Shown here: piece after piece, positions 1-6,211 of the stretch
How positions within the stretch are numbered: the stretch's first letter is position 1
Layout of the letters: every line of letters begins with the position of its first letter
Assembly: GCA_016788945.1 (NCBI GenBank)
Contig: JAEUSA010000132.1
Span: 1-12,813 of the forward strand
Direction: 5' to 3'
Length of the DNA: 12,813 bases
Source: Leptospiraceae bacterium
Lineage (GTDB): Bacteria > Spirochaetota > Leptospiria > Turneriellales > Turneriellaceae
Position numbers and translations under genes: made by a program
Notes under the pieces: generated by a model
Seen by the model: only the letters and a program-made list of their open reading frames with translations
Told to the model about the DNA's origin: nothing
The model's database searches: none

Positions 1-1
1 C

Positions 2-340
2 GCCCTGGGGCGCTACGAGGTCAACTATGTCGCCGATGAAGCTCCCGCCCGCGTATCCGACCTGGCGCTGCTGCACGTCGATCGTATCTTATCGGAATGG
101 ACGGCCAATGTGATACGGCATTCGGGCGCCGACCGCGTTTCTTTCGGGGCAAAATCCAGGGATAAGCATGTACGTATCTGGTTCTATCAAAATGCCGGTG
201 GTTTTACTTGGCGGGGCGAGGCGCAGAGTGGCGGCCTGCGCAGCATTGCGCTGCGGGCGCAAAACATAGGCGCAGAGGTCACGGTTCGGCGTCGCGGTAA
301 TGGTGCATACTTCATACTTACAGTAAAAACGGGCTTATGA
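2..340 (+). CDS. Sensor histidine kinase, C-terminal ATPase domain (5' truncated)
   Basis: This is the last 112 residues of a histidine kinase; the sensor and dimerisation regions lie outside the window. It would phosphorylate the response regulator encoded immediately downstream. The open frame runs in from the left edge. An N-box-like segment has Glu32, Asn36 and His40 in the EWTANVIRH context, as in HATPase domains of the NarX/DegS/LiaS (HisKA_3) class. Near the C-terminus a GGLRSIALRA segment (77-86) matches the G2 box and the helix of that class (usual form GhGLxxMxxRa). The G1 box is odd: where the family has D-x-G-x-G, this protein reads QNAGGF (63-68), so the adenine-binding Asp is replaced by Gln. 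The stop codon overlaps the next start as ATGA, which implies coupled translation. The family is clear; catalytic competence is uncertain. Confidence 0.85.
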   Translation, partial: ALGRYEVNYVADEAPARVSDLALLHVDRILSEWTANVIRHSGADRVSFGAKSRDKHVRIWFYQNAGGFTWRGEAQSGGLRSIALRAQNIGAEVTVRRRGNGAYFILTVKTGL

Positions 341-975
341 CGAAGATTGTGGACATAGTCATCGTTGAAGATCGGCCAGTTGTGCAACAGCGGCTTACCG
401 ACCTTTTCGCGCAGCATGCGGATTTTCACCTCAGGGCATTGTGCAGCTCAGCTGAGGAAGTTTTGCCGAGGCTACAAGAAACCCATTGCGACCTATTGAT
501 ACTCGATTTGGAACTTCCGGGCATGAACGGCGAAGAGCTGATTCCACTGGTTCGCGATCAATATCCGCAGTTGAAGTTAGTAATCTTTACGGTATTCGAA
601 GATCAGGCCCGCATCGTACGTCTGTTACGCTTGGGGGTAAACGGCTACCTGCTAAAAGATACTGCTGATGACCTTCTGATCGCGGAACTCAAAGTCATCC
701 TGCTCGGTGGGGCGCCACTTAGCCCGAGGGTCGCGCGCAAGATCCTCGACGACGTGCCCGACGACCACAATCTGCAAGTAAACCCACTGTCAGAACGCGA
801 GACAGAGATTTTGAATTTAATCGCTCTGGGCATGAGCTATCGCGCGATTGCTGACGATCTCGATATCAGCCCTAACACCGTGCGTGTGCACATCGCTAAC
901 ATTTACCAAAAGCTGGCGACTTCATGTAAAATTGAAGCATTGAATAAAGCGCGGCAGCTTGGTATTATTTCTTAA
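337..975 (+). CDS. NarL/FixJ (LuxR-type HTH) response regulator
   Basis: A two-component response regulator of 212 residues, the usual length for the NarL/FixJ family. The receiver domain (about 4-122) has the acidic pair Glu11-Asp12, the phospho-acceptor Asp57 in LLILDLELPG, the switch Thr85 and the conserved Lys107 in GYLLKD. A LuxR-type helix-turn-helix (about 148-210) follows, with the typical LSERETEILNLIALGMS start and a recognition helix around SPNTVRVHIANIYQKL. It is a cytoplasmic DNA-binding protein, presumably activated by the kinase encoded just upstream, because the ATG at 337 lies within the kinase stop (ATGA). There is no good ribosome binding site of its own, which fits coupling. 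Its stop codon overlaps that of the opposite-strand quinone reductase, leaving no room for a separate terminator. Target genes cannot be read from the window. Confidence 0.95.
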   Translation: MTKIVDIVIVEDRPVVQQRLTDLFAQHADFHLRALCSSAEEVLPRLQETHCDLLILDLELPGMNGEELIPLVRDQYPQLKLVIFTVFEDQARIVRLLRLGVNGYLLKDTADDLLIAELKVILLGGAPLSPRVARKILDDVPDDHNLQVNPLSERETEILNLIALGMSYRAIADDLDISPNTVRVHIANIYQKLATSCKIEALNKARQLGIIS

Positions 976-1937
976 CTCCGCACCCCTATCACCACATTAC
1001 CCGTTTTCTCGCCTGTCATCACGTAGGCATAAGCATCGGCGATTTTATCTAACGGATACGTGCGATCGATGACCGGTTTGAATTCACCGGTTTCGAGCAG
1101 GTCAGAGATGAATTTTATGCTGCGTGGGATATCGACCGGCAGCGGGAAGATAACCTTTTTGCCACCGAAGAGAGGAGTCAACAGCGCAAGAAACGGATTC
1201 TGGGCTTTGGGGCCGAGCTCTGAAGAGATGTAGATTCCTTTATCTTTCAGCAGGGGCTTACATTTGCGGAAGGTACTTTTTCCTACGGCGTCGAAAACAA
1301 AATCAAACTTATCTTTGATCTGGGTGAAATCCTCTTTTTGGTAGTCAATGACTGTATCTGCACCAAGTTTTTGGATAAGCGCCACATTCTTCGTGTTGCA
1401 CACGGCGGTGACGCGGACGCCGAAGTGTTTCAGAAATTGCAGCATCGCCGAACCGATGCCTCCGCTCGCTCCGTTCACCAGAACGTCTTGCCCGGCTGCG
1501 AGCTTCACTTTATTGAGAAAGTTGTACGCATAGTGCGCAGCTTCGAGGCTTGCGGCGGCGGTGTGGTAATCTATCTTGGCGGGAATTCGCGCGATGGCCC
1601 GGTCTTCTGCAACGGCGAGGTATTCTGCCTGTGTGGGCAATCCGTCGTCTTTGAAACCGAAGAGGCGATCGCCGACCGCAAACTTTGTTACATCCTGGCC
1701 AACAGCGACGACTTCACCCGCAAAATCTGTACCGGGAATCGCGAATTTCGGTTTGAAAAGGCCGGTAAAAAAGCGCATGATGAACGGGCGGGCGGTGAGC
1801 ACGGCGCAATCGGTTCGATTGACGGTAGTGGCGTGCACTCTGACCAGAATTTCATTCTCGCGCAGTGAGGGTTTTTCGACTTCCCTGACGGTCAATGCTT
1901 CGGGATTGCAATAACGGTCGCGAAAGGCAGCTTTCAT
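972..1937 (-). CDS. Zinc-free NAD(P)-dependent quinone reductase / alcohol dehydrogenase (MDR superfamily)
   Basis: A 321-residue medium-chain dehydrogenase/reductase of the quinone oxidoreductase branch; the expected reaction is NAD(P)H-dependent reduction of quinones or enones in the cytoplasm. The N-terminal GroES-like domain carries ENEILVRVHATTVNRTD (27-43) and PGTDFAGEVVAVG (68-80). The Rossmann domain has NGASGGIG (155-162) for the cofactor phosphates. The catalytic Cys/His zinc ligands and the four-Cys structural zinc lobe of zinc ADHs are absent, and the length fits the zinc-free class. I chose the ATG at 1937 because MKAAFRDRY is the usual N-terminus of this family. An in-frame GTG at 1961 would add eight residues and has only a weak GGGA upstream. 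A possible sigma70-type promoter lies at 2021-2049. The true substrate is unknown. Confidence 0.9.
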   Translation of the reverse strand: MKAAFRDRYCNPEALTVREVEKPSLRENEILVRVHATTVNRTDCAVLTARPFIMRFFTGLFKPKFAIPGTDFAGEVVAVGQDVTKFAVGDRLFGFKDDGLPTQAEYLAVAEDRAIARIPAKIDYHTAAASLEAAHYAYNFLNKVKLAAGQDVLVNGASGGIGSAMLQFLKHFGVRVTAVCNTKNVALIQKLGADTVIDYQKEDFTQIKDKFDFVFDAVGKSTFRKCKPLLKDKGIYISSELGPKAQNPFLALLTPLFGGKKVIFPLPVDIPRSIKFISDLLETGEFKPVIDRTYPLDKIADAYAYVMTGEKTGNVVIGVRS

Positions 1938-2020
1938 ATCAGACCATTCATGGAATGTCACTTGTCCCGGTAAGCGTTGTGCTCAACCGCTGTCTTCAAG
2001 AGGTCTCGCTCAAAATCGAA

Positions 2021-2049
2021 TTAATAGTGCGCAATTGTGCTCGTGGCAA
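2021..2049 (-). promoter_or_regulatory. Candidate sigma70 promoter with spacer palindrome for the quinone reductase
   Basis: On the minus strand there is a TTGCCA -35 element (2049-2044), a 17-base spacer and a TATTAA -10 element (2026-2021). It points at the quinone reductase start about 80 bases further on. The spacer holds an imperfect palindrome, GCGCAATTGTGC on the plus strand (2029-2040), centred on AATT, which could be an operator. No equally good promoter was seen for the divergent lipoprotein gene in this intergenic region (1938-2134). Identified by eye only. Confidence 0.4.
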
Positions 2050-2134
2050 ATGAAGTTTAAACTCTCTAAGCGCTTGACGCCCGATGTGGTCCGGCGCACC
2101 GAAGCAACCATCAACATGTGAAGAGGAACATACC

Positions 2135-5100
2135 ATGCGTCGACACCAAGCGGTTCGCGCTGGCCATATCTGCCAGAATTTCGTCAGCCTTTTGCTGGCG
2201 TTGCTTAGCTTCTCAGCCTGTAAGAACGGATCCGGGGCCGATTCCGGGAGTTCGACAGGAACAGGTGGGTCACCTGTCGTCGTTTCTCCACCCGTTAGCA
2301 AATCGCTGCTGATAGGCATTGAAGGCGGGGAAATCGTTGCAGATGACGGCAGCTGGAAATTCACAGTTCCACCATTCGGATTACGTTTTCCGCAAGAAAT
2401 CAAAATTACCGTCGATGCGGTTCCGGTTGGTACGATCGGATCAGAGTTCAAAAAGGTAAGTAAAGTTTTCAAATTTGAACCCGAGGGGTTGGTTTTCGAT
2501 CAACCGGCAAAATTTTGGTTCAAGTATGATCAGGCGGATATGGTTGAAAATAGTCTTCAGGAGAGAATGGTCGGTATTTATTATGTAAATAACGATTCTT
2601 CTCTCGAGCGAACACCATCGTCGGTAAATACCAGTCTTAACGAAGCAACCTCTGAGCTAAAACATTTTTCCTTTGGAGTAGGCCTGACCATACAAATTTT
2701 ACTCGTAAATTTCGGAGTTATTACTAACCAAAATCCGGTATTGAACATTGCCAACAATATTATCGCTCACTTCGCAAGTCTGACAACCTCGCCGACTCCG
2801 TTGCAAGAGTATCAGAATAACCAGGCGTTGATTGATGCATTCATTGCTAAGACCGAACAAATTCTGGGATACAATCCGCTTTTTCAGGCCTTTCCGGGAA
2901 TTTTTCCACCAGGAACCACCGGCGGATATTCTTTGACTTACGATGCGAATGGCGCTTCATCGGGTACTGCGCCTACCGACACCGCGAGATATGCGGCGGG
3001 CAGCAATGCCACTGTGCAGGGTAACACAGGAGGTCTCGCACTGACAAACTTTACCTTTGCAGGCTGGAACACCGCGGCAGATGGAAGCGGCACAACTTAC
3101 GTCGCGGCGGCAAGTTACCCGATGCCGTCGTCACATGTAACACTGTATGCCCGCTGGGTTGAGAATCCGAAGTATACGATTTCTTATTCCGGAAATGGCA
3201 GTACCGGGGGTGTCGTTCCCCTTGATGCGGGGCAATATTACACAGGCACGAGTGTGCTCGTTTCCCAGAACACGGGGGGGCTGTATAAAAATGCCGATCT
3301 CTTTGTGGGTTGGAACACGCAGGCCGATGGCTCCGGGGCAAGCTATATGCCCGGTCAGGCGATTACGGTCGGTGCCGCGAACATATCACTTTTTGCGATG
3401 TGGCAGACAAGATTAACACGCTTGGCAGGAGTCGCTACAAAGCCAACGCGCGGACAAGGAATCGCGGTGGATGCGGGCGGTAATATCTTTGTCGCTGGTT
3501 ACACAGATGGCAACCTCAACGGGCTCACGAACAATGGCCCGAAAGATGGGTTTGTAATCAAGTACAATCGTGCCGGTGTCGTGGAATGGACCCGCCTCAT
3601 AGGGCCGGCTGCAACCCGGTCTGCCAATGCCCTCGGGGTCGTTCTCGACAATGCGGGAAATGTTTTTGTGACCGGCTCCACTAACGGTGCCGTCGATGGA
3701 ATATCCGTAACAGGACTGACGGACACGTTCATTATTAAGATGGATACCAATGGCACGCGATTGTGGACGCAGTTGCTCGGCGTCGCAGGGGCTCACACGA
3801 TATCCACGTTCGGTGGTGTTTTAGCTACCGACGCCGACGGCAACCTGATCATATCCGGACAAACCAACGGTAACCTCGCAGGAAATACCAAGACAGGGCT
3901 TTATGACGCGTACGTCGCGAAGTACAATGCAGCCGGAACAATTCAATGGGTTAGGTTGTCGGGCGTGGCAGGAGTCAATACGAATGGTTTTGGCGTGTCT
4001 GCCGATACCACCGGTAACATATATACCGTCGGACAGACTGCAGGCAACCTGGATGGCCAGACAAAGACCGGTACGGTTGATGCCTTCATCATGAAATTCG
4101 ATGCGAGCGGCAACAAACAATGGACACACTTAACCGGAGCTACTGGGGCTTCAACGATGATAATTGATGTGAAGACGCGCCGGGCCGGCGACGTCTTCAT
4201 GGCCGGTTATTCCTCGGCCAATATTGATGGTCAGGTTCGCACGGGTAATACGGACGGGTTGCTTGTGCATTATGCGGCCGACGGCACGAAATTATGGACG
4301 CGCCTGCACGGTGTGAGCGCCGCCGATTCTCCGGCAACTTCAATCGCTATTGATCCCTTTGATCAAGTGTACCTCTGCGGCAATACCAGTGGAAACCTTG
4401 CAGGACAGATCAAGACCGGAACAGGCGATCTTTATCTCGCCAAATTCAGCGATTCGGGATCGCACATATATACGCGTCTGCTTGGTGGAAGCGGTACCCT
4501 GGCTGCGCCGTATGGTTGCACCAGCGATGCAAGCGGAAACATTCACACCGTTGGTTTTGCTAACGGCAATCTCGACGGGCAAATCAAAACTGGCACCGAC
4601 GATATGCTCGTGACAACGAACCTGATGGATACATCGTCTTTTCTCTCGAATACGGTTACCTATTATGGAAATGGCCATTCGTCTGGCGCTGTGCCCGTCG
4701 ATACCGGCACATACCTTCACGGAGCTCCGGTACTCGTAAAGGGAAATACGGGCAACCTCGCCCGGACAAACCATATTTACACCGGTTGGAATTCGCAGAG
4801 TAATGGCAGCGGCAACAACCGTGTGGCGGGCAAGAGTTTCAGTATGGGGCCGACCAGCGAATCGATACATGCTCAGTGGCAACAAAAATGGACGCGGCTT
4901 TCGGGAAGCGCTGGGGCGTATACCCATATGTTCGACCTTGCGGTCGATGCAGCCGATAACATCATCTCCGTAGGTTATTCGAATGGCGCTCCCGATGGCC
5001 TGACGCGTCAGGGGGGATACGATGCTTACGTAACAAAGCACGACAGCGGGGGCAATAAACTTTGGAGTAAGCTGATGGGCTCGCCCGGCGCTTATACATT

Positions 5101-6127
5101 CGGCCAAGCAGCGACCGCTGCAACGGTTACGGGGCGCATCATTCTGGCGGGGCACACCAACGGTGCTTTAAATGGGCAGGCACTTGTGGGAAAATATGAC
5201 ACATTTGTTGTTTCTTTGTATGCCGATGGCTCTCACCATTGGACCCGTTTGTTGGGGATCCCCAATAACTACCTAATTCCTACGGGTGTAATATCGGACA
5301 ATCAGGGGAATATTTATGTTGCGGGGTATACCTCTGCCAATCTAGACGGTCAGACTTTGTCAGGTCGGCAAGATGGATTCATTACAAAATATACTTGGGA
5401 TGGCATACGGCAATGGACGCGTTTGACCGGAGTTACAGGGGCTTACACGACAATCAATAAGATCACTTCGGATGGCGATTTGATGTATGTCGTAGGTTCG
5501 ACGAATGGAAACCTGCACGGCAAAACAAATCCAGGTAACTACAGCGCATTTATTAGTCAATATGACCAGCTTGGTAACAGATACTGGACGACTCTCGTCG
5601 GCGGTACCGATAATACCGGGGCACGTTCCAATACATTTGGGTATGACATAGCAGTCAAAAATTGTGGCAGCGTGCATATTACGGGCTCGACAAACGGAAC
5701 CCTTGGGCAACCGTATGTCTCAAATTGGGGGAGCACAATAGGATTTGTCTATTCTGTAATGGCACTCAATGGTCAATTTAACTGGAATTTTCTCCCCCCC
5801 TCTTATCAGATATGGAGTTATCCGAAATCTGCCGCTGGTCGAAGACTTATCTGTAGCCCCCAAACCGGCCTAAGCGTACTTGCAGACTTACCTGCTGGCG
5901 GATATAGCGTTTCACCCGTTGGTTCGCCCGATACCTTTGTCTATCGCCCGTTTGGTGCGCCGCGCGTTTCAAATTTTGGGACATCCGGTGCTTCAACCTA
6001 TGGAACAGCCCTCGCGGTCGATAGCAGGGGCGTCCTGTATGCGACAGGCTACATTAACAGCAGTATTGATGGGCAGAGTCTGGCGGGTTACGCGGACGCA
6101 TTTCTCACTAACCGCTTGAGCAAATAA
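2135..6127 (+). CDS. Giant surface lipoprotein: ZU5-like domain, InlB B-repeats, two SBBP beta-propellers
   Basis: A 1330-residue predicted lipoprotein. The start at 2135 follows an AGAGGA ribosome binding site. It gives a basic n-region, a hydrophobic core and a lipobox FSAC with Cys29, followed by a Gly/Ser-rich linker; an in-frame ATG at 2084 would bury the signal. In order: a ZU5-like beta domain (about 55-180, with GGEIVADDG and a P-x-G-L-x-F pattern); a linker (187-264); InlB/Listeria-Bacteroides repeats at 265-341 and 347-423; seven SBBP blades (424-838); a third InlB repeat (839-915); and seven more blades (916-1330). Blades share the pattern WTRL-G, D-x-x-GN(I/V)-V-GYT, NGNLDGQTKTG-DAF-KY-x-x-G. 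The protein probably acts at the cell surface in binding or adhesion; the ligand is unknown. The last propeller has divergent blades 5 and 6. No catalytic motif was seen. Confidence 0.9.
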   Translation: MRRHQAVRAGHICQNFVSLLLALLSFSACKNGSGADSGSSTGTGGSPVVVSPPVSKSLLIGIEGGEIVADDGSWKFTVPPFGLRFPQEIKITVDAVPVGTIGSEFKKVSKVFKFEPEGLVFDQPAKFWFKYDQADMVENSLQERMVGIYYVNNDSSLERTPSSVNTSLNEATSELKHFSFGVGLTIQILLVNFGVITNQNPVLNIANNIIAHFASLTTSPTPLQEYQNNQALIDAFIAKTEQILGYNPLFQAFPGIFPPGTTGGYSLTYDANGASSGTAPTDTARYAAGSNATVQGNTGGLALTNFTFAGWNTAADGSGTTYVAAASYPMPSSHVTLYARWVENPKYTISYSGNGSTGGVVPLDAGQYYTGTSVLVSQNTGGLYKNADLFVGWNTQADGSGASYMPGQAITVGAANISLFAMWQTRLTRLAGVATKPTRGQGIAVDAGGNIFVAGYTDGNLNGLTNNGPKDGFVIKYNRAGVVEWTRLIGPAATRSANALGVVLDNAGNVFVTGSTNGAVDGISVTGLTDTFIIKMDTNGTRLWTQLLGVAGAHTISTFGGVLATDADGNLIISGQTNGNLAGNTKTGLYDAYVAKYNAAGTIQWVRLSGVAGVNTNGFGVSADTTGNIYTVGQTAGNLDGQTKTGTVDAFIMKFDASGNKQWTHLTGATGASTMIIDVKTRRAGDVFMAGYSSANIDGQVRTGNTDGLLVHYAADGTKLWTRLHGVSAADSPATSIAIDPFDQVYLCGNTSGNLAGQIKTGTGDLYLAKFSDSGSHIYTRLLGGSGTLAAPYGCTSDASGNIHTVGFANGNLDGQIKTGTDDMLVTTNLMDTSSFLSNTVTYYGNGHSSGAVPVDTGTYLHGAPVLVKGNTGNLARTNHIYTGWNSQSNGSGNNRVAGKSFSMGPTSESIHAQWQQKWTRLSGSAGAYTHMFDLAVDAADNIISVGYSNGAPDGLTRQGGYDAYVTKHDSGGNKLWSKLMGSPGAYTFGQAATAATVTGRIILAGHTNGALNGQALVGKYDTFVVSLYADGSHHWTRLLGIPNNYLIPTGVISDNQGNIYVAGYTSANLDGQTLSGRQDGFITKYTWDGIRQWTRLTGVTGAYTTINKITSDGDLMYVVGSTNGNLHGKTNPGNYSAFISQYDQLGNRYWTTLVGGTDNTGARSNTFGYDIAVKNCGSVHITGSTNGTLGQPYVSNWGSTIGFVYSVMALNGQFNWNFLPPSYQIWSYPKSAAGRRLICSPQTGLSVLADLPAGGYSVSPVGSPDTFVYRPFGAPRVSNFGTSGASTYGTALAVDSRGVLYATGYINSSIDGQSLAGYADAFLTNRLSK
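2927..3157 (+). repeat. InlB/Listeria-Bacteroides repeat 1 (77 residues)
   Basis: First copy of a beta-grasp-like repeat in the lipoprotein. It carries the family pattern of YDANG near the start, GNTGGL in the middle, GWNTAADGSG and a final LYARW. It is followed by a five-residue linker and then copy 2. Confidence 0.88.
3173..3403 (+). repeat. InlB/Listeria-Bacteroides repeat 2 (77 residues)
   Basis: Second copy, the same length as the first, with YSGNG, QNTGGL, GWNTQADGSG and a final LFAMW. It sits directly before the first set of SBBP blades. A run of seven G lies inside it at 3274-3280. Confidence 0.88.
3404..4648 (+). repeat. SBBP blade array 1 (seven blades, predicted beta-propeller)
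   Basis: Seven consecutive repeats of 61, 59, 61, 58, 58, 58 and 60 residues. Each begins at or near W-T-R-L-x-G and contains D-x-x-GN-hydrophobic-GxT followed by NGNLxGxTKTG-D. Seven blades is the common closed form of a beta-propeller, so this array probably folds as one propeller. The repeats are diverged at the DNA level and do not look recently duplicated. Confidence 0.82.
4649..4879 (+). repeat. InlB/Listeria-Bacteroides repeat 3 (77 residues)
   Basis: Third copy, placed between the two propellers rather than with the first two. It has YYGNG, GNTGNL, GWNSQSNGSG and a final IHAQW. Its distance from copy 2 (1476 bases) equals its distance to the end of the coding region. Confidence 0.85.
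4880..6124 (+). repeat. SBBP blade array 2 (seven blades, last ones divergent)
   Basis: A second set of seven segments of 61, 59, 58, 57, 66, 62 and 52 residues, totalling 415 residues like array 1. Blades 1-4 and 7 carry the SBBP signature. Blade 5 is longer. Blade 6 (5783-5968) starts with WNFL but lacks the usual D-x-x-GN and NGNLDG motifs. The last blade starts with SNFGTSG rather than WTRL and ends with the protein. Confidence 0.75.
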
Positions 6128-6141
6128 GGCAAATGACTACG

Positions 6142-6158
6142 GGGGGCGGACAGCCCCC
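6142..6158 (+). terminator. GC-rich hairpin between convergent genes
   Basis: A perfect six-base stem, GGGGGC (6142-6147) with GCCCCC (6153-6158), closes a five-base loop 14 bases after the lipoprotein stop. It lies between the convergent lipoprotein and NamZ genes. There is no T-run on either side, so intrinsic termination is possible but weak. Confidence 0.4.
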
Positions 6159-6211
6159 ACGACCAATTGCATGCAGCCGACCACAGGCTCACCTTTCAGA
6201 TTTCACGGATA

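Noticed and set aside
1338..1868. A 176-codon plus-strand frame inside the quinone reductase
   Set aside because: It is a shadow of a well-supported MDR enzyme on the other strand, with no recognisable motif.
2074..2079. TTGACG as a -35 for the lipoprotein gene
   Set aside because: No AT-rich -10 element lies 16-18 bases downstream; that stretch is GC-rich.
1996..2472. A 158-codon minus-strand frame spanning the lipoprotein start
   Set aside because: It overlaps the signal peptide and ZU5-like region of the lipoprotein in antisense and shows no domain. Its upstream part covers the intergenic promoter region.
4340..5155. A 271-codon open frame on the minus strand
   Set aside because: It is antisense to the repeat region of the giant lipoprotein, has a scrambled Cys/Arg-rich composition and no domain. 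The plus-strand repeats explain the open frame.
3404..6124. Tandem DNA repeats suggestive of a CRISPR or minisatellite
   Set aside because: The period is about 174-183 bases, the copies are diverged at DNA level, and the pattern is at protein level (SBBP blades).
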